A DNA stretch of 64,000 nt from Acidobacteriota bacterium (GCA_016125275.1 WGMB01000002.1:317231-381230); one strand, 5' to 3'; positions 8,664 to 18,100 are shown, counted from the first letter of the stretch. The notes: generated by a model not told the origin, from the letters alone. Numbers and translations: made by a program.

Positions 8664-10937
8664 GTGGAGCCCGAACAGCTCATCGCGCACATCCGCTCGC
8701 AGCCGCGCGGCAAGTCCAGCTTCAAGGTCATGGCCCGCGAGATGGGCCTCAAGGGCGCTCGCCGCGCCGAGCTGCAGGAAACCCTCGACCAGCTCGTCAT
8801 CGAAGGCCGTTTGTTCGAAGGCCGTCGCGGCCACTACGCCCTCGCTGACCGCAAGTCCGGCTACGTGCCCGGGCGCTTTTCCGCCACCACCGGCGGCTAC
8901 GGCTTCGTCGCTCCGACAAGAGACATCCCCAACATCGAGGGCGACCTGTTCATTCCGCCCGACGCCACCGCCGACGCCATGCATGGCGACCGCGTGCTCG
9001 TAGAGATCGTGCGCGTCAAGCCCGACGGCCGCGCCGAAGGCAAAGTCCGCAGCATTCTGCACCGCGAGCAGAGCCTCGTCGTCGGCCGCTTCCACTTCTC
9101 GCCCCACGGCTGCCGCGTGGAGCCCCATGACGAGCGGGTGAAGGGCGAGATCGAGATCGAGCCCGGCAAGGAACTTCCGCCGGCCAGCTTCTACGGCGAG
9201 CGGCTCGGCAAGGTCAACCCGCCGCGGGTCTCCAAACCCAGCGAGCTCGACGGACTGATCGTCACCGTAGCCATTCACGAGTTCCCTTCCCGCTATCGCC
9301 TGGCGCGGGGGCGCGTGATCGAGGTCTTGGGCCGCGAGGACGACTTCGGCGTGGATGTGGAGGTGATGATTCGTCGCTACCACATCCCCTACCGCTTCAG
9401 CGAAGAGGCTCTCGAGCAGGCCAAGGCCATCCCCGAGGAAATTCCCGAGGCTGAGATCGTCCGCCGGCGGGATTTTCGCGAGCTGCCCATCGTCACCATC
9501 GACGGCGAGACGGCGCGTGACTTCGACGACGCTGTCTTGGTCGATCACAACGACGACGGCTCCTGGAGCCTGCAAGTCCACATCGCGGACGTGAGCCACT
9601 ACGTGCGGCCGGGCTCTGCGCTCGACCGCGACGCCCGCCAACGCGGCACGTCGGTCTACTTTCCCGACCGCGCCGTGCCGATGCTGCCGGCGGCCTTGTC
9701 CACCGGCATCTGCTCGCTCAACCCCGGCGTCGACCGCCTGGTGATGTCGGCGCTGCTGACGCTGGGGCCGCAGGGCGAGCTGCGCAAGGCCGACTTCTGC
9801 CGCGGGGTCATCCGTTCGGCGGCGCGGATGACCTACACCAAGGTCTTCCGCATCCTCGAAGGCGATGAGGAGTTGCGGGCCGAATACCGGGAGCTGACGC
9901 CGGGTTTCGAGCGCATGCGGGATCTGGCCAAGCTCCTGATGGCCAAGCGGCGCAAGCGCGGCGCGATCGACCTGGACTTGCCCGAGCCCGAGATCGTCTT
10001 CGACGATCAGGACCGCATGATCGGCGTCAAGCGCTCCGAACGCAACATCGCCCATCGGCTGATCGAAGAGCTGATGTTGGCCGCCAACGAAGCCGTCGCG
10101 GCGCATCTGTTGGCCGCCCGCCGTGAGCTGTTGCACCGCGTCCACGAGTCGCCCAGCCCCAAGAGCCTGGCGGAGCTCGAGCAGGTGGCGCGCTCGTTCG
10201 GCCACTCTCTGGGGCTGGAGCTGCGCGAGAGGACCATCCAGCGCAGCCGCAAGCGCCGCGACGGCTCCAAGCCCCTCCGCGAGGTGCGGCTCAGCGCGGA
10301 CTCCGGACTCGACTCCCGCGACCTGCAACGCTTCGTGGACCATATCGAGGGCCGTCCCGAACAGCGGATTCTGAGCTTTCGGCTGCTGCGCTCGATGAAA
10401 CAAGCCCGCTACAGCGAGATCAACAAGGGCCACTTCGCCCTGGCCGCCAAGGCCTACACGCACTTCACCTCGCCGATCCGGCGCTACCCGGACCTCGTCG
10501 TCCATCGTGCGCTCGGCGCTTGGCTCGACGGCGCGGACGGCCCCTCGACCGAGGAGCTGGCCGCCATCGCCGACCATGCCTCGATGACCGAACGGCGCGC
10601 CGTGGACGCCGAGCGGGCCCTGATGGACTGGAAGAAGGCCAAGTTCATGGAGCAGCGCATGGGCGACGAGTTCGAGGCGATGGTCACGTCGGTCGCCGAG
10701 CCCGGCATGTGGGTGGAGCTGGTCGACCTTTTCGTGGAAGGCTTCGTGCCGGTGGAGTCGATCGAGGGAGAACGCTTTGGCTACCGCGAAAACCTGCGCG
10801 CCATGGTGGGCCGCCGCACGGGCCGCAAGTACGGTTTGGGTGACCGGGTGCAAGTGCGCGTGGACCGTATCGAGTGGGACCGCCTGCGCCCGGAGCTGAC
10901 CTGCCTGGGCCCCTGGAAGCCGGGCAAGCCGGCCTGA
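8664..10937 (+). CDS. rnr: Ribonuclease R
   Basis: 757 residues, normal for RNase R. Order: N-terminal winged-helix region (1-70), cold-shock OB domains (~75-240), catalytic RNB domain (~265-590) with the acidic centre ETARDFDDAV, then a C-terminal S1 domain (~665-745). It is a processive 3'-5' exoribonuclease that degrades structured RNA and works in rRNA/tmRNA quality control. The start is GTG 8664 (VEPEQLIAHIRS); a nearby ATG at 8653 is out of frame. The lysine-rich tail of enterobacterial RNase R is absent. Single gene, divergent from sulfatase 1. Confidence 0.96.
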   Translation: MEPEQLIAHIRSQPRGKSSFKVMAREMGLKGARRAELQETLDQLVIEGRLFEGRRGHYALADRKSGYVPGRFSATTGGYGFVAPTRDIPNIEGDLFIPPDATADAMHGDRVLVEIVRVKPDGRAEGKVRSILHREQSLVVGRFHFSPHGCRVEPHDERVKGEIEIEPGKELPPASFYGERLGKVNPPRVSKPSELDGLIVTVAIHEFPSRYRLARGRVIEVLGREDDFGVDVEVMIRRYHIPYRFSEEALEQAKAIPEEIPEAEIVRRRDFRELPIVTIDGETARDFDDAVLVDHNDDGSWSLQVHIADVSHYVRPGSALDRDARQRGTSVYFPDRAVPMLPAALSTGICSLNPGVDRLVMSALLTLGPQGELRKADFCRGVIRSAARMTYTKVFRILEGDEELRAEYRELTPGFERMRDLAKLLMAKRRKRGAIDLDLPEPEIVFDDQDRMIGVKRSERNIAHRLIEELMLAANEAVAAHLLAARRELLHRVHESPSPKSLAELEQVARSFGHSLGLELRERTIQRSRKRRDGSKPLREVRLSADSGLDSRDLQRFVDHIEGRPEQRILSFRLLRSMKQARYSEINKGHFALAAKAYTHFTSPIRRYPDLVVHRALGAWLDGADGPSTEELAAIADHASMTERRAVDAERALMDWKKAKFMEQRMGDEFEAMVTSVAEPGMWVELVDLFVEGFVPVESIEGERFGYRENLRAMVGRRTGRKYGLGDRVQVRVDRIEWDRLRPELTCLGPWKPGKPA

Positions 10938-11124
10938 ATCCGCCAGTGGAGACGGGCGTTCCTGGCCGTCGAACGTCTGTACTTTCTACCGGATCAGGCA
11001 GATATTGCCGTACGAATTCTCTTACCCGCAACCCCTAACCCGCTGATTGCAGTGGGCCCCGCCGACTTTGGCCCGCAGCCTGCCCTAGAGCGATCTGCGC
11101 CCTCCCATCTCTCTGGAGGATTCC

Positions 11125-11445
11125 ATGATGAAACGAACCCTGGTCACATTGGCCTTCGCGCTGGCGCTGCCGCTGGCCGCCGCCGACAAAGGCTCTTGGG
11201 ACGGCATGCTGGTCGACGCGGCGTGCAAGCAGCGAACCCCGCAAGCCGCCTGCCCCGTAGACGCCTCGACCACCACTTTCGGCGTGGCCACCAAGGACGG
11301 CCGCTTTCTGCCTTTCGACGCCGAAGGCAACCGCAAGTCCGCCTACGGCGTGCGAGGCCTGAGCGAGAAGATCAACCCGCAGATCGTGGTGACCGGTTCC
11401 AGCGACGGCAAGACGATCGCCGTGGAATCGATCCAGGCGCCGTAA
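11125..11445 (+). CDS. Small secreted protein of unknown function
   Basis: 106 residues with a signal peptide (KRTLVTLAFALALPLAAA) and a mature part of about 85 residues. That part has two cysteines (DAACKQRTPQAACPVD) and a C-terminal beta-rich section ending EKINPQIVVTGSSDGKTIAVESI, which looks like a small OB- or Ig-like fold. A strong ribosome site (GGAGG) lies 7-11 bases before ATG 11125; ATG 11128 is equally possible. I do not recognise the family. The preceding gap (10938-11124) holds nothing else identifiable. Confidence 0.7.
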   Translation: MMKRTLVTLAFALALPLAAADKGSWDGMLVDAACKQRTPQAACPVDASTTTFGVATKDGRFLPFDAEGNRKSAYGVRGLSEKINPQIVVTGSSDGKTIAVESIQAP

Positions 11446-11513
11446 ACAACAAGACGTCGCATTCTGAATGACCGGTCGCGGGCCGTCGGTTTCATCCGGC
11501 CGCCCGCCGCCTT

Positions 11514-12011
11514 CTATTTGGCTTTCGCCAGGCTTTCTCTCGCATGCTCCGAGAGCGAAACCAATAGATGGCCCGTGACCGCCCCATCGACAGCGATACC
11601 GTGATCTATCTGGAACTGTCGTATTGCCTCGCTCGTAGCTGGATCGAAATGAATGTCAACAGGGCCAGGGTCGTAGCCCAACGCAACCAGAAGGTTCTCA
11701 GCCGTCTCAACCGCATTGCCGAGTGCGATCTGACTTTCGTTGGACGCTCCCAGAGCAGCGTTCCCTGGCTCGAAAGAAGAATGCTCAGGAGGCGAAGTGA
11801 TTGAACTCGGAGTCGCCGTCGGACTCGGAACCGTCACCGATCTGGGCGTCGGCGTACGGGGTGGCGCGCTTGTCGACCCGCCGCCGTGACAATGATAGCC
11901 TCCGTTCTTCCTGTCGTTGTGGCATCCGCTACTGTTAAGCCGACCCGGGTGGGCCATGACGATGGTCAAGGCTAGGAAGCAGATAAGCGCAGCGGTCCGT
12001 AAGAACATCAT
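11514..12011 (-). CDS. Secreted protein with His/Cys metal-binding-like motif and peptidoglycan-binding domain
   Basis: 165 residues. Signal peptide MMFLRTAALICFLALTIVMA, then a compact motif with cysteines and histidines (SSGCHNDRKNGGYHCHGG, residues ~27-45) like that found in many small secreted 'YHCH' proteins. A proline/threonine/serine-rich linker (~46-90) follows, then a C-terminal PG_binding_1-like domain (VALGYDPGPVDIHFDPATSE, then AIRQFQIDHGIAVDG). It is likely anchored in the periplasm or cell wall. Base composition is clearly more AT-rich than that of its neighbours, which suggests it may be acquired. Confidence 0.75.
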   Translation of the reverse strand: MMFLRTAALICFLALTIVMAHPGRLNSSGCHNDRKNGGYHCHGGGSTSAPPRTPTPRSVTVPSPTATPSSITSPPEHSSFEPGNAALGASNESQIALGNAVETAENLLVALGYDPGPVDIHFDPATSEAIRQFQIDHGIAVDGAVTGHLLVSLSEHARESLAKAK

Positions 12012-12101
12012 TTCAGGTTTTCTCCTGCGTGGACATTACATCCGAGCGCTTCACCGCGTCTATAAGAAAAACCAAGCAACCCATCTAAAGGGAAATACGA
12101 T

Positions 12102-12263
12102 CTACCCCCTTCCAGAACCTGTCCGATTCCTTTTCCAGTCTTCCCGGACCTCCACGTGCTCCTTCTTGTCTGCTAAGTTCTTCTTCTCCGCCTCGCCGCC
12201 GTTCACGGCGTACAGTTCGGCGCCCCGAGTCTACGTCATCACCATCTTCCAATCCGGCGTCCG
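12102..12263 (-). pseudogene. Decayed 3' end of a sulfatase gene (C-terminal fragment only)
   Basis: The minus strand reads RTPDWKMVMT, a stop, then TRGAELYAVNGGEAEKKN and LADKKEHVEVR, then a one-base frameshift and LEKESDRFWKG. This matches the last ~53 codons of the intact sulfatase at 13547-14986 (RTPEWKMVMTETRGPELYAM and on to the FWKW end). By eye the DNA is about four-fifths identical, and similarity includes the stop codon region. Nothing upstream of residue ~425 of the sulfatase is present. The plus-strand frame over this stretch (11917-12288) is not a gene. Confidence 0.75.
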
Positions 12264-12284
12264 CTGCCCCTTGTGCCTCTCGCC

Positions 12285-12875
12285 CTAAAGCGTGCGCTGC
12301 ACGCTTTCAAACACCAACGTCAGCTCTTCCATGCCGACCTCGTTTCCGGAGGCGGCTCTGGGTTGAGGGCCGGAGATCTTCGCCGGCCAAGCGTTGATGA
12401 ACTCCCACCTAGCCACGGGACGGTCTCGGTAGTCCCGAAGGGTCAGCACGCCGGTGCGCGGCTGCGGTAGCCTGCCCGGCGCAGAGACCCAGTCGGGGCC
12501 GCCGGGCTCCGCCTTGAAGCCGTGCAAGATCAACGGAGAGGGCCCTCCGGCCGTCGCTCCGTGGCGGAGCGTGATGTCGTTCCATTTGACGCGGGTGTTG
12601 GACGTTCCGTCAGGTACGCCGCCAAAACCGGTCTTCAACGTAATGTCGTTCCACTTGGACGCCGGATCGCTGCTCGAGCGCCGCGCCGCTTCGCGCACCT
12701 TCTGGACTGCGGGAAGCAGCAGGGCCGCCGTCGGCGCGCCCGGATTGGTCGAGAGGTCGCCCATCCCTTGCCGGCCCGGCTGAACCTTCTGCCCGATTTG
12801 ATCCAAACCAGAGATGGAGGAACAAACGCCGGCTTTCCGGCCGTTGATTTCGAAAACGAACTGATACGATCCCAT
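12285..12875 (-). CDS. Contractile-tail tube protein (T4 gp19 / TIGR02241-like), orphan
   Basis: 196 residues. The N-terminus YQFVFEINGRKAGVCSSISGL and the C-terminus WEFINAWPAKISGPQP plus GNEVGMEELTLVFESV are the two hallmark ends of gp19-like tube proteins of phages and contractile injection systems. No sheath, baseplate or spike gene is near. The middle (residues ~48-105) is unusual: it holds LLLPAVQKVREAARRSS and PDGTSNT, and the KWNDITL strand occurs twice. ATG 12875 was preferred because GGAG sits 8 bases upstream; ATG 12929 would overlap the YkgJ gene. Confidence 0.72.
   Translation of the reverse strand: MGSYQFVFEINGRKAGVCSSISGLDQIGQKVQPGRQGMGDLSTNPGAPTAALLLPAVQKVREAARRSSSDPASKWNDITLKTGFGGVPDGTSNTRVKWNDITLRHGATAGGPSPLILHGFKAEPGGPDWVSAPGRLPQPRTGVLTLRDYRDRPVARWEFINAWPAKISGPQPRAASGNEVGMEELTLVFESVQRTL
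12287..12307 (-). terminator. Perfect 9-bp hairpin at the end of the tail tube gene
   Basis: The arms AAAGCGTGC and GCACGCTTT enclose a three-base loop and overlap the stop codon of the tube gene. On the minus strand the 3' arm ends in TTT. It could terminate the minus-strand transcript. It sits about 24 bases from the junction with the sulfatase remnant. Confidence 0.4.
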
Positions 12876-12915
12876 CGCGGACTCCAAGATCACCCCTTTG
12901 AGCTCAGGGTGGGTT

Positions 12916-13383
12916 CTACCGTTGTGCATTGAAGGGCCAGTCGGGGTCCGCCAACGCGGGATGGACCTTCCTGGCGTCGAAATCCGCCCAGATCCGGCGA
13001 TCGTGGCGGCAGTCAAACGCCCTGCACGGCAAGGGCCTTGCCGCGTAGACGCTACATCGCGGCGGCTCCTTGTCGAGATGGACGCACGCCCCGGAGCCGT
13101 CTTGGGCAATCACGTACGGCGAATTGGCGTCAAATTGGACGATGCCTTCCTCGATGTCCTGACCGGACAGCGGGAAGGCCAGCCGGCAACAGGCCGCCCG
13201 GCAAAGCTCCAGCCGGTTTTCGCAGTCGATCTCGAAATCCGGCTGGAACTCGTACTTGTCGGGGTGCTGCTCTTGCAGCACGACAAAGGGGTTCGGGGCC
13301 TGGGTCTGCACGGCACGGTCCAGCGCTTCGATCGATCGGCGAATCGACTCGGGCAGGTCGTCGGGCAAGGCGGAGGCAGGCAT
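12916..13383 (-). CDS. YkgJ-family cysteine-cluster protein
   Basis: 155 residues. Cysteines are arranged as in the CxxxCxxCC group (CENRLELCRAACCRLAFPLS, residues ~53-72), with further ones in GACVHLDKEPPRCSVYAARP and LPCRAFDCRHDRR. This is the pattern of the YkgJ/Fli-type zinc or iron-sulfur cluster proteins (UPF0153), whose role is largely unknown. It is followed on the same strand by the tail tube gene after 40 bases. ATG 13383 is the only reasonable start. Confidence 0.82.
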   Translation of the reverse strand: MPASALPDDLPESIRRSIEALDRAVQTQAPNPFVVLQEQHPDKYEFQPDFEIDCENRLELCRAACCRLAFPLSGQDIEEGIVQFDANSPYVIAQDGSGACVHLDKEPPRCSVYAARPLPCRAFDCRHDRRIWADFDARKVHPALADPDWPFNAQR

Positions 13384-13389
13384 GGTCCG

Positions 13390-13503
13390 TCAGCCATCCA
13401 CGGAACCGGACGAGGCGAACCGGCAAGGCTCGGGCTCGTCTCGCCCCAGGAGAGCTTCTAACTCATCAAGCGACGTCCGGATGGTGAGATCCCTCACCGT
13501 CAC
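13390..13503 (-). CDS. Possible small protein (37 residues) upstream of the YkgJ gene
   Basis: A GTG-started frame of 38 codons ends 6 bases before the YkgJ start. The product begins MTVRDLTIRTSLDELEALLG. A minus-strand TACAAT lies 8 bases before the GTG and would give a leaderless message. It is too short for coding statistics by eye, and no family is recognised. It could equally be a leader region. Confidence 0.3.
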   Translation of the reverse strand: MTVRDLTIRTSLDELEALLGRDEPEPCRFASSGSVDG

Positions 13504-13546
13504 TCGATTGGATTGTAAGCCGACGTTCAGTACGCCGCGCCCTGGA

Positions 13547-14986
13547 CTACCACTTCCAGAAGCCGTCCAGCTCTTTCTCCAGCTTCCGCCGGACCCCGGC
13601 GTGCTCCTTCTTGTCCGCCACGTTCTTCTTCTCCACCACGCCGCCGTTCATGGCATACAGCTCCGGCCCGCGCGTTTCCGTCATCACCATCTTCCACTCC
13701 GGCGTGCGGACCATCGATGTCTTGTAGCGCTGGCCCATGTTGTGGTTCATCACCATCGAGTGGCGCGGCGTTGTCGCCTCGTCGCCCGGGTCGACCGGGA
13801 TGTTGATCTGGATCGGCGTCAGCTCGTCGTAACCGGCGGAGGTGAAGATCGGCCGCCGCGGGTCGTCCGCGCCGCCCTCGATCAGCGGCTTCAGCGACCG
13901 TCCCGGCAAGTCCAAACCGCTCGTCGAGAGCCCCGCGAAGTCCGCGAGAGTCGGAAACAGGTCGATGTGCTGGGCCTGCGCCTTAGTGCGCTTGCCCGCC
14001 GGAATCCTGCCCGGCGCGTACCAGATCATCGGTACGTGCAGTAGCGCGTCATAGAGGAACATCCCCTTACGCACCAGCCCGTAGGAGCCCATGAAGTCCC
14101 CGTGGTCGGCGGTGAAGACGACGACGGTGTTCTCGGCGAGCCCCCGGTCGGCCAAGCCCTGCAGCAGCCGGCCCACCTGCTTGTCCACGCCCCACTCGAT
14201 CTGCGCGAGGTAGTACCGCATGGTCTCGGTCAGGTCCGCCTTGCTGGCGTTCTCCATCCCAAAGCCGTCCTTGAACTCCGCCAGCCGGCCGCTGAGCTCG
14301 TTGGGGTCCACGTAGTCCGGCAAGCGCATCTCACGGCCCGAGTAGTGCTGGGTGAACTCCGCCGGCGCCATGTAGGGAGGATGCGGATCGAAGTAGCTCA
14401 CGTGCAGGAAAAACGGCTCGCCGCCGGACTGCGCGCCGTCGAGAAAGCGCAACGCCTCCTGCGTATTGATCTCCGGGTAGCACTTGTCTTCCGGCCAGTA
14501 GACGTCGGTGTGCCAGTAGGGCGGCACCATGCCGTTGTAGTCCCGAAACGGTTCGCGGTCGCGGATCGAGGCGTAGTCCAGGTTGCCGACGAGCTCGTTG
14601 CCGTAGGTGTGGTTCTTGCCGACCCAGCCGGTGCGGTAGCCGGCCTTTTGGAAGGTTTCGACCAGCGTGCCGCTCCACTCGCGGATGGTCTTGCCCTGGT
14701 TGGTCAGCGCGCCGTGCTGGTGCGGATAACGCCCGGTGAAAGCCGACTGGCGCGACGGCAGACAGACCGGATTGTTCACGAAACAGCGCTCGAACAACAC
14801 GCCCTGCGCAGCCATGCGATCGAGGTTGGGCGTGCGCACGTTGGGATGGCCGACGCAGCCCATGGCGTCGCCGCGCATCTGGTCGCAAATGATGTAGAGA
14901 ATGTTCGGCGGCCGGCGCCGCGCCTGAGCGGCGAGGAAGGCGGGCGCGGCGGCTTGGGCCAGAAAGGCCCGGCGGGTGGTCGGCAT
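13547..14986 (-). CDS. Tat-exported sulfatase (arylsulfatase/choline-sulfatase-like)
   Basis: 479 residues with a Tat signal (TTRRAFLAQAA). The formylglycine motif is CLPSR within NNPVCLPSRQSAFTGRYPHQ. Metal-binding positions are visible in CDQMRGDAMG near the N-terminus and FTADHGDFMGSYGL (~residue 295). Full length for the family, with normal ends (FWKW). It hydrolyses sulfate esters in the periplasm; the substrate is not predictable. The last ~50 codons are duplicated as a remnant at 12102-12263, 1.3 kb downstream. The maturase that makes formylglycine is not in the window. Confidence 0.88.
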   Translation of the reverse strand: MPTTRRAFLAQAAAPAFLAAQARRRPPNILYIICDQMRGDAMGCVGHPNVRTPNLDRMAAQGVLFERCFVNNPVCLPSRQSAFTGRYPHQHGALTNQGKTIREWSGTLVETFQKAGYRTGWVGKNHTYGNELVGNLDYASIRDREPFRDYNGMVPPYWHTDVYWPEDKCYPEINTQEALRFLDGAQSGGEPFFLHVSYFDPHPPYMAPAEFTQHYSGREMRLPDYVDPNELSGRLAEFKDGFGMENASKADLTETMRYYLAQIEWGVDKQVGRLLQGLADRGLAENTVVVFTADHGDFMGSYGLVRKGMFLYDALLHVPMIWYAPGRIPAGKRTKAQAQHIDLFPTLADFAGLSTSGLDLPGRSLKPLIEGGADDPRRPIFTSAGYDELTPIQINIPVDPGDEATTPRHSMVMNHNMGQRYKTSMVRTPEWKMVMTETRGPELYAMNGGVVEKKNVADKKEHAGVRRKLEKELDGFWKW

Positions 14987-15083
14987 CGGGTATGAGCGTA
15001 GGGGAACCGCCGCGGCTTGGCAACCGGAGCCAGGGGACGTGAAAAACAGTCTTTTGAAACCAGTAACAAAGTCGCGCCGGCCG

Positions 15084-15092
15084 TGTTAGAAT
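15084..15092 (+). promoter_or_regulatory. Extended -10 promoter (TGTTAGAAT) for the SBBP-repeat protein
   Basis: TG-T-TAGAAT matches the extended -10 form TGnTANNNT. A start at about 15099 would give a leader of ~65 bases before ATG 15164. No good -35 element is seen, as is usual for extended -10 promoters. Confidence 0.4.
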
Positions 15093-15163
15093 TCACCCGC
15101 TCGCACCTCGGGTCCCCCCTCGAAGTAGCCTTGCAGTCTTATGTGCTCCTCGGGTCGCGACCA

Positions 15164-18100
15164 ATGCCTAACAACCTGAAACTGTCGCCTTTCAGCGTCC
15201 TTCTCGTCCTTCCGCTTGCGCTCTCGACTGGTCTTCAGGCCGCGCCCACCGGCGCGAAGACGCAGTTCGCCACCGCGCTTTCTCGAGGACCAATGGGAGG
15301 GTCTCCCTTCAACTCGCCTGGACCCTACCGTCTACCGGTGTTCTACGAAGACCGATCCACAGGGCAGGAAGCGCGGTTTCTTGCCAACAGGATTTCTCAT
15401 CAGGTCGCACTCTTGCCCGGCGAGGCGCGCATTGTCGTATTCGATGGTACGGGGCGGCGCAGCATGATCCGGGCGAAATTCGTCGACGCCGATATCGCGG
15501 CCCCAGCAGGTATGGATTTGCTACCCACCAAGATTCACCAGATTCTGGGCAACGATCCGACGACGTGGTCGGCAAACGGACGAGCCTACGAGGAGATCCG
15601 GTATCGGAACCTCTATCAAGGAATCAATCTTGTGTTCGGAGCTGAAGACGCGCACGTCGCCTACCGAGTCGAGCTAGCCCCTGGCGCATCGATCGGGCAG
15701 ATGCAATGGCGCTACGAAGGGCACGAATCAATCGAGATCACCCCCCAGGGTGAGATCGCCATGGAAACAGCCGGAGGGCGGTTGACCTGGGATCGCCCCT
15801 CCGCTTATTGGCTGGACGGCGACCAACGGCGCTCGGTCGCCGTTTCCTATCGCCTGGAGGGTGATGTCGTCGGGTTCCGCGTCGCCGACTATCCGCGGGA
15901 TCGCCCCCTGATCATTGACCCGCGCTTGACGGTTGTGAGCTACCTCGGCGGCAGCGCGAATGACACGGCCGCCGCGAGCAGCTCTTTCGTCGTGGCGCCG
16001 AGCGGAGACATCCTGGTCGCTCTCTGGACAGGCTCGGTCGACCTCCAGGCGACAGCGGGCGCTTTGTCGTCTTCCTCTTCAGGCGTCACCGATATCTTCT
16101 TGGTCCGGCTCGATCCAACCGCCTCGATCGTTCGATTCGCCACCTATCTGGGAGGAAGCGCCGACGATCTCAGCAACTCCCTCGCATTGACGGTCGCAGA
16201 AGAACCGGTCATGACGGGCCAGACCGTGTCCTCCAATTTCCCCACCACGGGAGGCTCTCTCCGGACAACCGGCCCCCGTGGTACTTCCGACGCAATCGTG
16301 GCGCGATTGTCCGCGGACGGCTCGGCCTTGTTGGCGGGAACCTACTTGGGAGGGTTTGGTGCGGAGATCGGAACGGGATTGACGATCCTCCCCGACGGCA
16401 AGATTTTCGCGGTGGGAATCACGGATTCGACCTCAGGCTTCCCAGTGACCGGCGGCGCCCGACAAACGAGCTTCGGCGGAGGGTCGACGGACAACTACCT
16501 GGTAGCTCTGAACGGCAGCCTGCAGCTCGTCTATGGCAGTTATTTGGGAGGCAATGGAGAAGAGTACTCCAACACCGGGGTACTCACCGGCGGCACTAGC
16601 TTGTATGGGCCCCAAGCTACCAACGATCGAGCCGGGAACGTCACCATCGGAGGACTGACTACGTCTACGAACTTCCCCACAACCCTCGGCGCCTACTCGA
16701 CCAGCATCCAAGGTGACTTCGACGGGTTCGTAGTTCGCTTACGAACGGGTGACTTCTTTCTGTTAGGCTCCACCCTGCTCGGAGGCACGAACTTCGACGC
16801 CGTGACGGGGGTCGCGGTTGATGAGCTTGGGAGGATCGTGACGGTGGGCGACACTGCGTCCGCCAACTTTCCAACCTTGGTCTCTGCGCCGCAACCGAGC
16901 TACCAAGGCGGGCTCGTCGACGCCTTTGCCTCGAGCTTGACGACGGATTTGACCACCCTGCGTTTCAGCACGTTCGTAGGCGGCAGCTCGTCGGATCAGG
17001 CCGGCGTCCGTGTAGCCGTGGTTGGCGACCTAATTGAGTTGGCCGGCCACACCCAGTCCTCCAACCTTCCCGTCTCCCCGGATGCCGCCAAACTCATGAT
17101 CTCGGGGGCCACAGACGCCTACCTCGCTATCATTGACACCCGCGCATCATCGTTCAACTACATGACCTACCTGGGCGCCGCGGCGGACGACGTAGCCATC
17201 TCCGTCGTCCGCGATTTGCATGGCAGCCTCGTCGTCGTGGGGGCGACCAACTCGACAAGCTTGCCGACAACATCGGGCGTCATTCAGCCGACGTATGGCG
17301 GCGGGGCGGCGGACGCCTTCCTGGCGAAGTTTCAGACTGGCGTCCCCAAACGGGTCGGCGCTTACAACAGCAGCAACATCTGGCTCCTCGACGTGGACGG
17401 CGATGGGCAGTTCACCGGAGGCGTGGATCGCTCGTTCCCGTTCGGATTCGCGGGCGCCAAGACCTTCGTTGCAGACTTCAATGGCGACGGCCGCGATGAG
17501 TTGGCCCTCTACAACCAGGGCTTTTGGTTCATCGACTACAACGGCGACACGGTTTTCGACGGAGGGGTCAAGGACAAGCTGTTCGCCTTCGGCTTTGCCG
17601 GCGCCACGCCGGTCATCGGCGACTGGAATGGCGATGGCAAAGTGGAGGTCGGCGTCTACAACTTGGGCTTCTGGTTCCTCGACTACAACGGCGACTTTGT
17701 CTTCAACGGCGCGCCAACGGACAAGCAGTATGCCTATGGCTTCGCCGGGGTGACGCCCTATGTGGGCGATTGGAACGGCGACGGCAAAGACAATGCAGGC
17801 TTCTACAAGGACGGGTTCTGGTTCCTCGACGCGAACGGCAACGAGCTCTTCGATGGTTCGCCCGTCGATGTCATCCTGGGCCTCGGCGGCCCCGGAGTGA
17901 CTCCCGTCGTGGGCGATTGGGACGGGGATGGGGCCGATTCCGTCGGCTTCTACAACCTCGGCTTTTGGTTCCTGGACTACGACGGCAATGCGGCTTGGGA
18001 CGGGGGCGTGAAGGACAAGGTCTATCCCTTCGGGTACGCCGGCGCGACGCCGTTGGTGGGCGACTGGAACGGCGACGGGCGGGTCGACGTGGGCGTTTTC

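Noticed and set aside
8601-10853. 750-codon open frame antisense to RNase R
   Set aside because: RNase R is certain on the other strand. The antisense frame is His/Val/Leu/Gly-rich low-complexity protein with no domain, a typical shadow in GC-rich DNA.
11917-12288. Plus-strand frame of 123 codons
   Set aside because: It is antisense to the sulfatase remnant and to the 5' end of the peptidoglycan-binding gene; no signal or family.
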